From NCBI RefSeq assembly GCF_000006405.1, contig NW_003207125.1:87496-115019 (forward strand): a DNA stretch of 27,524 nucleotides, in the 5' to 3' direction. Shown here piece by piece: positions 9,262 to 18,302 of the stretch. This DNA comes from Perkinsus marinus ATCC 50983. Its lineage: Eukaryota; Perkinsozoa; Perkinsida; Perkinsidae. The notes beneath the pieces were generated by a model that ran no database searches, was not told where the DNA came from, and saw only the letters and a list, made by a program, of their open reading frames with translations. Every line of letters begins with the position of its first letter. Position 1 is the first letter of the stretch. Both the position numbers and the translations under genes were made by a program.

Positions 9262-12200
9262 ATGATATCTGAAAATGTATGTAAACGTTTTTGCACGGTG
9301 ACAACATCGTTGGTATCAGCAACTAGGGATGTTGCTATGAAAACGCTAGTTGTGAAGCAAGGGGCTAGCAGGGCGAGGTAAGCGTATGGGGACGGAGTCC
9401 TTAGTCTCGGTGTGCATAATCATCTTAACGCAAGTACATTAGAGTTTCACCACCGTGTTACGTGAAGTGGCGTCGTAAAACTCGGTGAAAAACGCGATAT
9501 TCGCGGTGATATGCAGTAGTCGTGGAATATGTTTTTCACTAATGTTTTTCGTATCACTAGGGTGGTGAAACTCCAATTGGTAAGAAATGAGTTCGTGGTT
9601 TCAATAAAGTTGGTGAGAATTACAAGTGGAAACGGTTTCACGAAAAATATGTGCTATAGCATTTATTACCGTCATTATCGATATTTTGTTGTAGTAGCGT
9701 CATTTTAGCGTAATGCTCGAGCACGTATATATAATGTTCAAGGTATGTTGGTTGTTATTGAGAGCTAGAACTCAACGTCATACTAGAGATACTCAGCTTG
9801 TGATCATCACTGGAGTTTTACCACCCTAGTGATATGAGAAACACATTTCACGACCATTGCAAGGCTTCGCGAATATCGCGTTTTCCATGGAGTTTTACAA
9901 CACCACTTCACGTAAAATGGGTTGTGAAACTTCACTGATATGCGAATAACTGCAGCTCAGCTCAGCGAGAATAAACTACAATGGGACAGATATCACGAGA
10001 GAGAACAGCTCACACGAGCTGAATCTCACAGACCTTCACAGTTGTATTCATAAACCTGCTACTTCTATCAACAACAAGTATACTTGGGTTTGGCTTAGTT
10101 CACTACAGATAATGAGAGGATTTATGCTAGAACACTGAAAGGAGACAGTTTTTTGTGTTACAAAAAATTTCAGCAAAAAATTTCATCAAAATTTTCATTA
10201 TTTCTCAATAAATTTCAGGACAGCAAAAGATTTCATCATTTTTCCCCACTATTTCTCGTTGAATTTTAGATAAAAAAATTTCATCATTTTTCCCCACTAT
10301 TTCTCGTTGAATTTCAGGATCAAAAAATTTCTTCATTTTACCACTATTTCTTGTTGAATTTCAGGACAGCAAAAAATTTCATCATTTTTCCACTATTTCT
10401 CGTTGAATTTCAGGACACTGTTAAAGCTGACCCGAGACCTTTCGGATGAACGAGATATAACTCGACCGCGGCGGTCTACCCCCAAAGGTGGTTTTAAGGC
10501 GCAACTTATGCATCACGCTGTAGCAGCAACTAAATTGGTGAGGAAAAAGGGCAGGAGGAGAGCCTAGCTTTGCATGTACATTTTCGCAAAATCTTTGCAA
10601 TATTTTCGCGAAATTTTCGCAATATTTTTGGAATATGTTCGCAGTATTTTTGCAATATTTTTGCCGAGATCATGTTGAGGTATCAGGTTGAAAGCCGAAA
10701 TTTAGTAAACTATTTTTCAAGTTGGTTTGGAGCACCATATTGGTTACACCGGACAAATCACCCCATATGACGTGAAACGCATCATGTGTTTTACGTGTTA
10801 TTCACTTCTCATGCGTTTTTCGTGAGATGGAATGTGAAATGTGTTTTTCATATAAATTAAACTCCACTGTATCGAATCGATGAAAATGGGCGATTTATTC
10901 CCACAATATGCTATCCGTAAATCGTTCATGCTCACTACTCTTATAAACGTCTAGATTGTGAACGTTAGGAATTATATTTCGATGCACTTGGTTACACAGT
11001 GTGTGTGCATTTGATATGCAGTTGAAATGGAGTCTCACGACTACCCGTTTTACGTGAAGTGGTGTAATACTCGGTGAAAAACGCGATATTCGTGGTGATA
11101 TGCAGTAGTCGTGAAATATGTTTTTCCCTAGTGTTTTTCATATCACTAGGGTGGTGAAACTCCATTGATCTCGGAAAACGACATTTGTGTATTAAGTTGG
11201 CACGCATTTCAGGTTGGTCAGGATGAGCTCAACAACGAGGAGGAGAATCCAAAGAGCCAGAGTAAGGGGTTAATGAGTAGAGTTTCACAACTACCCGTTT
11301 TATGTGAAGTGGCGGCATAAAACTCGGTGAAAAACGCGATATTTGCGGTGATATGCAGTAGCCGTGGAATATGTTTTTCATATCACTAGGGTGGTGAAAC
11401 TCCAATGTTTGGAATTTATATAATTTTACTTCTATTTTGTCATTAACACTACCGTAGTGATGCATAAGTACTCTGTAAGTAATAGTGTAGGAGTAGGAAT
11501 ATATGTAATCGCTTTTCTCAGCTGAGCTCAGGAGTTTCCAAAGCTAATTATAGAAGTTCGCATGCAAATTCGAGTAGAAGTGTACATAAACCATTATGAA
11601 TTTACCAAATTCCCCCCCCCCCCCCTTAAAAAATTTTCATAGTGTCACCAACACATGCACGTGGTTTGAATGCCGTCAGTTTTTGTAGTGAGAATAGCCA
11701 ATTTCTTCGAAACTTGGACATTTTGGGACATTATTGTTGTTGTATTCGTACAGAAAATTATATAATTAGCTTTGGAAACTCTTCTGAGCTCAGCTGAGGA
11801 AAGCAAATATATATCCCTTTAACACTGCTTTTGATTTTAACTTTGTCGTTTTAATGGTTTGCATCCACTTAGTTTCCGTAGTGAGAACCAGTTTTTTTTT
11901 CGTCATTTGATCAACGTTCAATTCATTGGACACGGTCAAAGAAAGAACCATGCACTAGTTTGCGCACGCCCAAAAATTATGTGCATACGTACTCCTCCAT
12001 AGCTAACGACGGTTGTGTGTTGCGGGATGGACCACGCTCTCCGTTGAGCTCGTCCAACTCGCTTCCCAGCACCCGATGGACCACGCTCTCCGTTGAGCTC
12101 GTCCAACTCGCTTCCCAGCACCCACCACTGTTGAGCAACTAAGCATGATCTGACTTTGACATTTTGGAAAATCAGTGTTGTCGAATTTGTATATGAACTC

Positions 12201-15200
12201 CTGAACTCAGCTGAGGAGACCGAACATATATTCCTCCAAAAGTGATTGCGAACTCATATTACTTCAACTAGATTGATTTAGTGTTTTATATTCTCTCAGT
12301 TTCCGTAGTAGGAGCCAACTTCTTCGACACGCTAGCTGCCCGAGTGGTGTCTCTATCGTCGAGTTTAACCATAGCAGAAATCGGCGTTCTGTTGGCGGCG
12401 TTTTCCAAGGTTGGAGTGTATCATGATTACATGGTGAGGAGGATGGTGGTGATGGACCTATTCTGTATCTTACTAGAGTGAACCTAAGATATTTTTTATA
12501 GTGCGTGGCAATTTGGTATACAAATGTGTGTTATTTTCCGAGATTAATAAGAATCGATCTGAAACTATATCGCATATACAATGTAACATATGTTGTGATG
12601 AAAGTACCCGTTTTGGAGTGTGATGATAGCGACAACTTGTTCATTATAATTTATCCAACAAAATAACACACATTTGCATCGATCAAATTCACACGTAGTG
12701 TAAAGTAGTTCTGGATTTATAAAAATTGTGATATAAAAAAGGAGTTGTTCATTCGCAAGTGTAGTGGAGTATGTGATGTTTAGATGGAAATTCTGAAAGT
12801 GAGAATGGCCACGGAAGGTTTGATAAGAAAAACTGCGCAGCCTTCAGCGATAGCAGCGGTAGGTTGGGGAATGAAATTATTCAATTATTGGGAAAATCGA
12901 TCGAAAACTAGTATTATACGCAGAAAAAATTAGCTTTCTTGGTTGTGTGCGTAATCGTTGGAGTTTCACAGCCCGTTTTACGTGAAGTGGCGTAATACTC
13001 CATGTGAAAAACGCGATATTCGCGGTGATATGAAGTGAATTGAAAAGCACTTGGTGAATCACATCGGTTAGATCGTCTCAGTTTACGGGAAATACTCTCA
13101 GCGTTTCACGTTGTGTTTTTCGCGAAGTGTTTTATATGTCGGGAGAAAAACTCCATTGTATAGGTTTACTTGAGTACTTTGATACCATTAGAATTGTGAG
13201 TTAAAAAAGCAAGGCGATATTGGCGGAACGCACTTTGCTGAGTAAAGAGGAACAGTGTGGTGATAGATAACTAATTTTGGTGAATTGTGAATTCAGTAAA
13301 TGTGATTTTTGCGATGTTGAATAACGAGTATCAGCGGTCCTACTTAGTAATATGTTCTGCAAGGCTATGTGCAATTGATGGTTAAATGATCATTGAAAAA
13401 CTTTGATTTACAATTTTGAGATGATCATGTTCATGTTATGTATATATGCGCATTTTGTTCACATGAACACTGTGAAAAATATTTTTATGAAATATAAAAT
13501 ATGTGGTTTCAAATTGCCTTTCTAGATCTGTCAGATATTACTATCTGCATTTCATTGCTGTTTTACCCTAGTGATATGAAAACACTAGTGAAAAGCATAT
13601 TTTACGACTACTACATATCACCGCGAATATCGCGTTTTACACCGAGTTTTCACGCAAAACGGTTAGTCGTGAAATTCCCGATGAGTATTTGTTTAGGTGT
13701 GTTGGTCTTACTTGAACTTCGCGAAGTATGATGATGATATTTTCCTAGCAATCACAGATCGCCTCGACGAGTTGTTATCAGTGGGAGAAGGCCAACCGTT
13801 GCAGTTGAACGGTCATGGCTTTTTAGGAATCATGGCCTTCCTTGGCAAGTAAGGTCGCGGGGTCGATCCCCGGTGGGGGGAATTTTTCCATACATTTCTG
13901 GCCACTACACGATACGCGGTGGTGATGAGAGTTTCTCCATATTTTCACAGGAAATATGAAGTACACTCTTCCGAGTGGTATGTGTGGAGTAATAACTTGA
14001 AATGATTGGAGTCTCACCACCCTAGTGATATGAAAAACACTAGTGAAAAACATATTTCACGACTACTGCATATCGCCGCGAATATCGCGTTTTTCACCGA
14101 GTTTTACGACGCCACTTCACGTAAAACGGGTAGTCGTGAAACTCCAATGGATACACAGAGAAAATATGGGCATTTTCTGTGCATGCAGAGTATACATTCG
14201 AGTTTCACGCGTTTTACGTGTGGTGGCGTAATACTCCATTGAACCTTGGCGAATCATACCCGACAAATGACCACATTTCACGTAAAACACATCATGTGTT
14301 TCACGCGGTTTTCACTGGTTGTATGAGTTTTCCACGAAGTGAAATACGAAATATATTTTTCACTAGTGTTTTTCATATCACTAGGGTGTAACTCCAGTAT
14401 AAGCTCCGTTCGCATAGTGTTATACCGTCGTGTTGAATTAGTAAGCTACCCGTGTAATAAAGTATGCACAATGTCAACCACATGTGTTGGCGAGAATACG
14501 AAAACTCTGAAAAAAATTTGGAAAATTTTCGTTAGTTTCTGTACATTTCTCGTGAATTCTCCTAATTCGTATATAAACTCCTATACTAAATGAGGAATGT
14601 TTTGAGCTTGAACACGTTCTTGCAGCTTTGTCAGCTACTGTGTGGTCAGATTCAATGGTGGTCGTTTGACTGCACTAATTGAGCGACTAATTGAGGTGGG
14701 CTTTGACGCAGTGAAATATGCAAATGGTCAGAAATTTGTAACACAAGTCTTGATATTTTTTTCAGAATTTTCATGATATTTATGACGTATAATAATGAGA
14801 ATATGGAAAATCTGAGGAAGATTTAAGAGAAAAAATGTTGGTTTTCATAGACTTCTATCCAAATTTATATGTAAACTTGTGAATAATTAGTGAGAAAAGT
14901 CCTGGGATAACATTTTCGTGGCGCGCGATATTTTCTTTTATAGGTGCAATTGGAAGTTGCGGTGGCTGGTTTATCCCCGAGTAGTTTATCCTGGCTGGTT
15001 GACTGCTTGTTGCAATATGATTTTCCGCGGACTAGCGCTGATGTTGGGCTGATGCGAAAAGTAAGGGAGGTTGGTCGTTGTTGGTGATGAAAACAAACTT
15101 GAATTTAATATCATAACAATTGTTATTTCAACAACGATTAGTGCAGTTGTTGCTATGTTTTAATATACGCAAATGGTCAACTATATATGTGTTGGTGATA

Positions 15201-17649
15201 ATATGGAAATTCTGGGAGATTATTCGTGTTTTCTGTATCCTTCTACCTGAAGTCGTAAGGAAACTCTTCTGAGCTCAGCTGAGGAAAGCGATTACATATA
15301 TTCCTACTCCAACACTGTATAGGAAACTCTTCTGAGCTCAGCTGAGGAAAGCGATTACATATATTCCTACTCCAACACTGTATAGGAAACTCTTCTGAGC
15401 TCAGCTGAGGAAAGCGATTACATATATTCCTACTCCAACACTGTATAGGAAACTCTTCTGAGCTCAGCTGAGGGAAGCGATTACATATATTCCTACTTCA
15501 ACACTGTATAAGAAANNNNNNNNNNNNNNNNNNNNNNNNNNNNNNNNNNNNNNNNNNNNNNNNNNNNNNNNNNNNNNNNNNNNNNNNNNNNNNNNNNNNN
15601 NNNNNNNNNNNNNNNACAGGTAGCTATGCGTGTAAAGAGCTCAAACAGTTGAAATATGAATACCTTGAGCATACGTGCTGAATAGCTATACGGTCTAGAA
15701 TATGAGGACAGATAAGAAGTAGTTTCCGTATGCAATTGATAGAGTTTTCACGGTGAAGGTAGGAATGATTATGGAAATTTCTGGCGATGATTTTCCGTCA
15801 CACAAATTCATTCGATTTTATGGTTTAACGTTCATTTATGACAGTGTTAAAATATATGCTCGCTTTCCTAAACTGAGCTCACTGGAGCATGCGAAGTCGT
15901 GTAGAAGTGTATAGAAACCAACAAGAGTCTCCCAAGTTTTCTCCCAACACATGTAAGGAGCGTGCCATTTTCTTAAGCAAATCATGAAATTTTCGATTCC
16001 TTCTCCAACAGGAACAGTTTCCCTCTGAAATTGAAGCAATCGATACCCAATCACATAACGGATACTATATCAAGAGGAATAGGTTATACTCGTAACCGTT
16101 TCAAAGATATTCAGACAAGCGCGATTCTCACCGCTCTCAACCGTGCCAGTTCCTTAAGCAACTCGACCGATGGCAGTCTATTCGACAAAATAGATAAGAA
16201 AACCATGATTCATGATGATATTCGCTTTCGTGCCCTTCCGAGCCTACGATACCAAGGAAAGAAGCTCCTGTCCAGGAGTTTAGTGTACCTGCAAGTCAAC
16301 GACTGTACCACACCTGACCTACGATGCTAACTCACTCTTGAGAGTTCATTTTTACGCCCTGCTCCACCTTCACTGGTCCTATAACTTCTCCCGCAATGAT
16401 ACCACTCCAGATCATTACCCCTCCACCCCCTTGCTGGCGTTTTGATCGGGTTGGATGGGCAGCGCCATCCTGTATCCATCCTCGAGCCCATCCAAGGTGG
16501 CACGCGATTCATCCGTCCACAAGACTTTCGAGAAGTCCACCTTCATGTGATCCTTGGCCCATTCCAATCTCTTCTCTCTACGAACTTTCGTAAGTGATGG
16601 CCTGGACTTGGCCTTCACCACCTTCCCGATGGTGCTTAACACCCTGCATCTCGTACTTTTGCTATAATTCCCGATCCCGGCTGCCTCGAATAATTGCTTA
16701 CTACTACTCAAAGGACAGCGACTGACTTCGTGTTTGACTCTCCGCCTCTCTCGGTCCGTTACCGACTTTTTATACTTCCCACCCTTCCTAGAGTATACCT
16801 TGGAAGGGTCTGCCAAGTACTTCTTGATCGTTCGATGATCTCTGGCGAGTTCCTTTGCAATATCGAGAGTTCCCCTGCCTTCAGCGAGCCTCTTGACAAT
16901 AAGAGACTTCTCAGAGTCGCTTAAATGAGCTTGTTTCGGCATACTACGGTGATTGTTATAAGTTGCTTAAGGAACTGGCACGGTTGAGAGCGGTGAGAAT
17001 CGCGCTTGTCTGAATATCTTTGAAACGGTTGCGAGTATAACCTATTCCTCTTGATATAGTATCCGTTATGTGATTGGCTATCGATTGCTTCAATTTCAGA
17101 GGGAAACTGCCCCTGTTGGAGAAGGAATCGGAAATTTCATGATTTGCTAAAGAAAATGGCACGCTCCTTAGTTGACCATGTGCGGTTCGTAACATGAGCT
17201 TTCGTTCATTTCAGGAGTTCCTAGGTGTCTTTCAAGCACCGCTCGGCAAGTCGTAGGGAAGCTGTTATGGTTGGTTGAGTCGATGCGGGAGGATATTGAC
17301 GTTCCCAAGGCGAAGAAGCTTATTCGATCGTGTCGTGGCTTGAAGGTAAGCCGATGGCCATGAGGAGTTTATGCAACTGCTACACCTGCAATTATCTTGG
17401 GCAAAGTGAAAAGTGCTGGTATCGATTGTGAGTTTCCGAAACAGTTATATGAGTAATGTGAATGCCTCAACTCGGGCCTAGTAGTGTGCATCGCTTTAAT
17501 TGTGGGCGTGTTTTCAAAGTGGTCTTTGCTGTGTGAAGGTTCGACGGGAGCTCTTGCTGAGCACTCTGAGAGATCGTCTAGCTGCTGATGGCGAACTTGA
17601 TGATGATACTCGACAAGCGCTTGAAGACCTTGAAATCACCACTTCATGA
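9262..17649 (+). CDS. Alpha-helical repeat protein, FASTK/RAP-like, many exons
   Basis: Exons that join in phase: 9262-9280, 9320-9377, 10414-10537, 11213-11261, 12312-12433, 12784-12858, 13697-13848, 14626-14695 and 14944-15060. The last two, 17215-17345 and 17539-17649 (TGA), join each other in phase but not to 15060, so at least one exon is missing around the gap. Degenerate helix-pair repeats are visible: FFDTLAARVVSLSSSLT then IAEIGVLLAAFSKVGVYHDY, and QPSAIAAVCWSYLNFAKYDD. This pattern resembles organellar RNA-binding FASTK/RAP proteins, but I see no RAP domain. The N-terminus is Arg/Lys-rich, possibly a mitochondrial presequence. The start choice (MISENV|STRDVAM across a 39-nt intron) has a CGTCAG acceptor 8 nt upstream and is moderate. 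The tail is acidic (ELDDDTRQALEDLE). Confidence 0.65.
9440..9575 (+). repeat. MITE family 1, copy 7, in intron 9378-10413
   Basis: Forward copy whose left end is recombined: TTAGAGTTTCACCACCG joins directly to TGTTACGTGAAGTGGCG. The right end is canonical. Confidence 0.85.
9811..9935 (-). repeat. MITE family 1, copy 8, same intron as copy 7
   Basis: Reverse copy with several transitions (GAGTTTTACC, CCATTGCAAGG, AAACTTCAC), one of the more diverged full-length members. Confidence 0.8.
10156..10413 (+). repeat. Tandem repeat carrying a 3' splice site in every unit
   Basis: Units of about 45-55 bp (AAAAAATTTCATCATTTTTC, then CACTATTTCTCGTTGAATTTCAG). A TTTCAG or TTTTAG acceptor motif closes the units at 10218, 10269, 10318, 10364 and 10413. 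Only the last gives the in-phase junction to the next exon (10414-10537). The array is an expanded polypyrimidine/acceptor region of one intron. Confidence 0.8.
10749..10866 (+). repeat. MITE subfamily 1b
   Basis: Related to family 1 but with a different left half: CGGACAAATCACC, then GTGAAACGCATCATGTGTTT. It shares the ACTCCA terminus. The closest relative in the window is 14258-14396. Confidence 0.6.
11028..11164 (+). repeat. MITE family 1, copy 9, in intron 10538-11212
   Basis: Full-length forward copy, TGGAGTCTCACGACTACCCG to GGTGGTGAAACTCCA. Its right end lies 48 bp before the next exon acceptor. Confidence 0.9.
11278..11404 (+). repeat. MITE family 1, copy 10, at the start of intron 11262-12311
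   Basis: Begins only 16 bp after the splice donor GTAAGG. It lacks the ACTAGTGTTTTTC segment of longer copies, giving the short subtype. Confidence 0.9.
11493..11680. repeat. Repeat family 2, near-complete copy with poly-C tract
   Basis: From GTAGGAATATATGTAATCGC through CTCAGCTGAGCTCAGGAG to GTGTCACCAACACATGCACG. A 14-bp C run (11612-11625) interrupts it where other copies have AAATTT. Confidence 0.75.
11741..11829. repeat. Repeat family 2, half copy
   Basis: Opposite orientation to 11493-11680. It carries only the GAAACTCTTCTGAGCTCAGC end plus ATATATATCCC. Confidence 0.6.
12026..12123 (+). repeat. Perfect 49-bp tandem duplication
   Basis: Two head-to-tail copies of a 49-bp unit beginning GATGGACCACGCTCTCCG (12026 and 12075), identical as far as I can read. 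The GC content is unlike the surrounding intron. Confidence 0.9.
12178..12240. repeat. Repeat family 2, fragment
   Basis: Short fragment with GAACTCAGCTGAGGAG and ACATATATTCCTCC. Confidence 0.5.
12446..12495 (+). repeat. Intron-5' module shared with another gene
   Basis: GTGATGGACCTATTCTGTA, then about 20 nt, then AACCTAAGATATTTT, starting 12 nt after the donor at 12434. The same module lies at the 5' end of the intron at 19558 in a different gene. The GTATCTT and AAGATA parts could pair. Confidence 0.6.
12959..13155 (+). repeat. Composite MITE
   Basis: The left half is family 1 (TGGAGTTTCACAGCCCG to CGCGGTGATATGAAG). The right part (CAGCGTTTCACGTTGTG to GAAAAACTCCA) belongs to a 1b-like form, with about 50 bp of unrelated sequence between. 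This looks like nested insertion or recombination of two elements. Confidence 0.6.
13559..13679 (-). repeat. MITE family 1, copy, ending just before an exon
   Basis: Reverse copy, with the left terminus eroded to TGTTTTACCCTAGTG. The right terminus lies about 17 nt before the acceptor (13696), so MITE sequence occupies the branch-point region of the intron. Confidence 0.8.
13849..13887 (+). ncRNA. tRNA 3' half at the 5' end of an intron
   Basis: The intron opens GTAAGGTCGC and at once reads GGGGTCGATCCCC, a T-arm with a one-base-shorter B-box, then acceptor-like GGTGGGGGGAA and TTTTT. The coding exon ends at 13848 (GIMAFLG). This is tRNA-derived sequence and not a complete tRNA. Confidence 0.6.
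14007..14146 (-). repeat. MITE family 1, longest canonical copy
   Basis: 140 bp, with the CACTAGTG palindrome duplicated around GAAAAACA, both terminal repeats and all internal stems intact. It serves as the best local consensus. Confidence 0.95.
14200..14396 (+). repeat. MITE fragment plus subfamily 1b copy
   Basis: 14200-14240 is a 41-bp piece of family 1 (CGAGTTTCACGCGTTTTACG...ACTCCATTG). 14258-14396 is a 1b element (CCCGACAAATGACC to GGTGTAACTCCA). They are separated by 17 bp. Confidence 0.7.
14463..14600. repeat. Repeat family 2, copy
   Basis: Oriented from ATGCACAATGTCAACCACAT through TGTTGGCGAGAATACG to ACTAAATGAGGAATG. It lies immediately upstream of the acceptor of exon 14626-14695. 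Confidence 0.6.
15170..15260. repeat. Repeat family 2, copy leading into a tandem array
   Basis: Starts TATACGCAAATGGTCAAC. Its GAAACTCTTCTGAGCTCAGC end is what has been amplified in the adjacent array. Confidence 0.6.
15261..15515 (+). repeat. 63-bp tandem array, four units, entering an assembly gap
   Basis: Units start at 15261, 15324, 15387 and 15450 with AAACTCTTCTGAGCTCAGC. Each ends TACTCCAACACTGTATAGG. A fifth unit begins at 15513 and is cut by Ns. The units are almost identical. Confidence 0.95.
15516..15615. other. Assembly gap (100 Ns)
   Basis: Exactly 100 Ns, the usual placeholder for a gap of unknown size. It follows an unfinished tandem array, so the true length is probably different. 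An exon of the helical-repeat gene may be missing here. Confidence 0.95.
15842..15955. repeat. Repeat family 2, copy split by the Tc1 element
   Basis: GTGTTAAAATATATGCTCGC through CCCAACACATGTA. The sequence resumes after the transposon as TAGTTGACCATGTGC at 17169, restoring the order found in other copies. Confidence 0.75.
15956..17168 (-). mobile_element. Tc1/mariner DNA transposon, 1213 bp, TA target duplication
   Basis: Bounded by TA (15954-15955) and TA (17169-17170). The termini AGGAGCGTGCCATTTT and AAAATGGCACGCTCCT are inverted. The inverted repeats are each 207 bp (15956-16162 and 16962-17168) and differ at only about six positions, which suggests a fairly recent insertion. It lies in an intron of the helical-repeat gene and encodes a broken transposase on the minus strand, so it is probably non-autonomous. 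Confidence 0.92.
16168..16942 (-). pseudogene. Tc1/mariner transposase, truncated and frameshifted
   Basis: The frame starts at 16942 (MPKQAHLSDSEKSLIVKRL) inside the transposon. It has an N-terminal helix-turn-helix (DIAKELARDHRTIKKYL), a second DNA-binding region ending KRLEWAKDHMKVDF, and the first catalytic block VLWTDESRATLDG with the leading Asp of the DDE/DDD triad. After that block the frame shifts: the family motif GGGVMIWSGIIAGEVIGPV continues in a neighbouring frame and then meets a stop after KMNSQE. The blocks with the second and third catalytic acids (DNA-H and SPDLNPIE in the family) are absent. The remaining sequence up to the left repeat is unrecognised. The protein should be inactive; the element would need a transposase supplied in trans. 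Confidence 0.85.
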
Positions 17650-17805
17650 TTTACTGTGATTGCTCGATGTGTTTCTTTGATAGTGAGGTGCACTGGTTGG
17701 GTTAATATGATCAATTTTGTTATGGGGGATGAGCGTCGTTTGATAGTAATTCGGTATGAAGATAGGAAAGCTAGTCGGGTTTGAATGTAAATTAGAGTTT
17801 GTATG
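17650..17805. other. Short spacer between the helical-repeat gene and tRNA-Ser
   Basis: 156 bp that would hold the 3' end signals of the upstream gene and the 5' flank of the tRNA. No further feature is visible. Confidence 0.5.
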
Positions 17806-17887
17806 GACATCGTGTCCGAGTGGTTAAGGAGTTGGACTTGAAATCCAATGGGCTCAGCCCGCGCAGGTTCGAATCCTGCCGATGTCG
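17806..17887 (+). tRNA. tRNA-Ser (anticodon UGA)
   Basis: 82 nt. The 7-bp acceptor stem GACATCG / CGATGTC is perfect, the anticodon stem TTGGA / TCCAA carries loop CTTGAAA, the long variable arm is GGGCTCAGCCC, and the T-arm is GCAGG TTCGAAT CCTGC. The discriminator is G, as usual for Ser. A TTTT Pol III terminator follows at 17889. There is no intron. It is the only intact tRNA here that lies between genes. Confidence 0.97.
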
Positions 17888-18302
17888 TCTTTTCCGTCTT
17901 TTGTCCAGAGGGATTGGAACACGCTCGGTGCTAGTGCTGTTGTGTTGGTGGATTCAGTTGGGGGGAGGGAATCTTAGGTTGCCCCGTGTATGATACGGAA
18001 TATGTCGATGACGGTAGGTATGGAATGTAAGATTTCTCATCTGTGGTTCACTATAGACTAATAGCCCTGCCCTATGCGGCTAGTAGCGGGTGAGTTTTCC
18101 GTGTCGTACTTATCAGTTTGTACTATCCCTCGCAACCTTTGGTAGCCACATATTGTTACCTCTTTTTTACCCACCCACACTCTCAGCGCTAAGGCATGTG
18201 ATGTTATTCTTCTCTTTCGAACGGAACCGTATCTGCAACACTCTTTGAAAGTCTTCGCTGTGCGCAGGGAAATATCTTTTCTTATTTCAAGCCTCTTAGT
18301 AG
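17888..18302. other. Spacer upstream of the reductase/acyltransferase gene
   Basis: About 415 bp without a recognisable gene. It ends in CCTCTTAGTAG directly before the likely start ATG, an acceptor-like end that would suit trans-splicing of a leader or a short 5' UTR intron. Confidence 0.4.

Noticed and set aside
14006-14242. Open frames with recurrent peptides such as MKNIFHDYCISPRISRFSP
   Set aside because: They recur wherever a family 1 MITE occurs, in either orientation, and end with the element. They are translations of the repeat, not genes.
16031-16330. 99-codon plus-strand frame starting MKQSIPNHITDTISRG
   Set aside because: Its first half lies in the left 207-bp inverted repeat of the Tc1 element and is repeated on the minus strand at 17088-16960; the rest has no transposase motif.
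17537-17547. B-box-like GGTTCGACGGG as another tRNA remnant
   Set aside because: It lies in the last exon of the helical-repeat gene (VRREL), with no T-arm complement or T-run after it.
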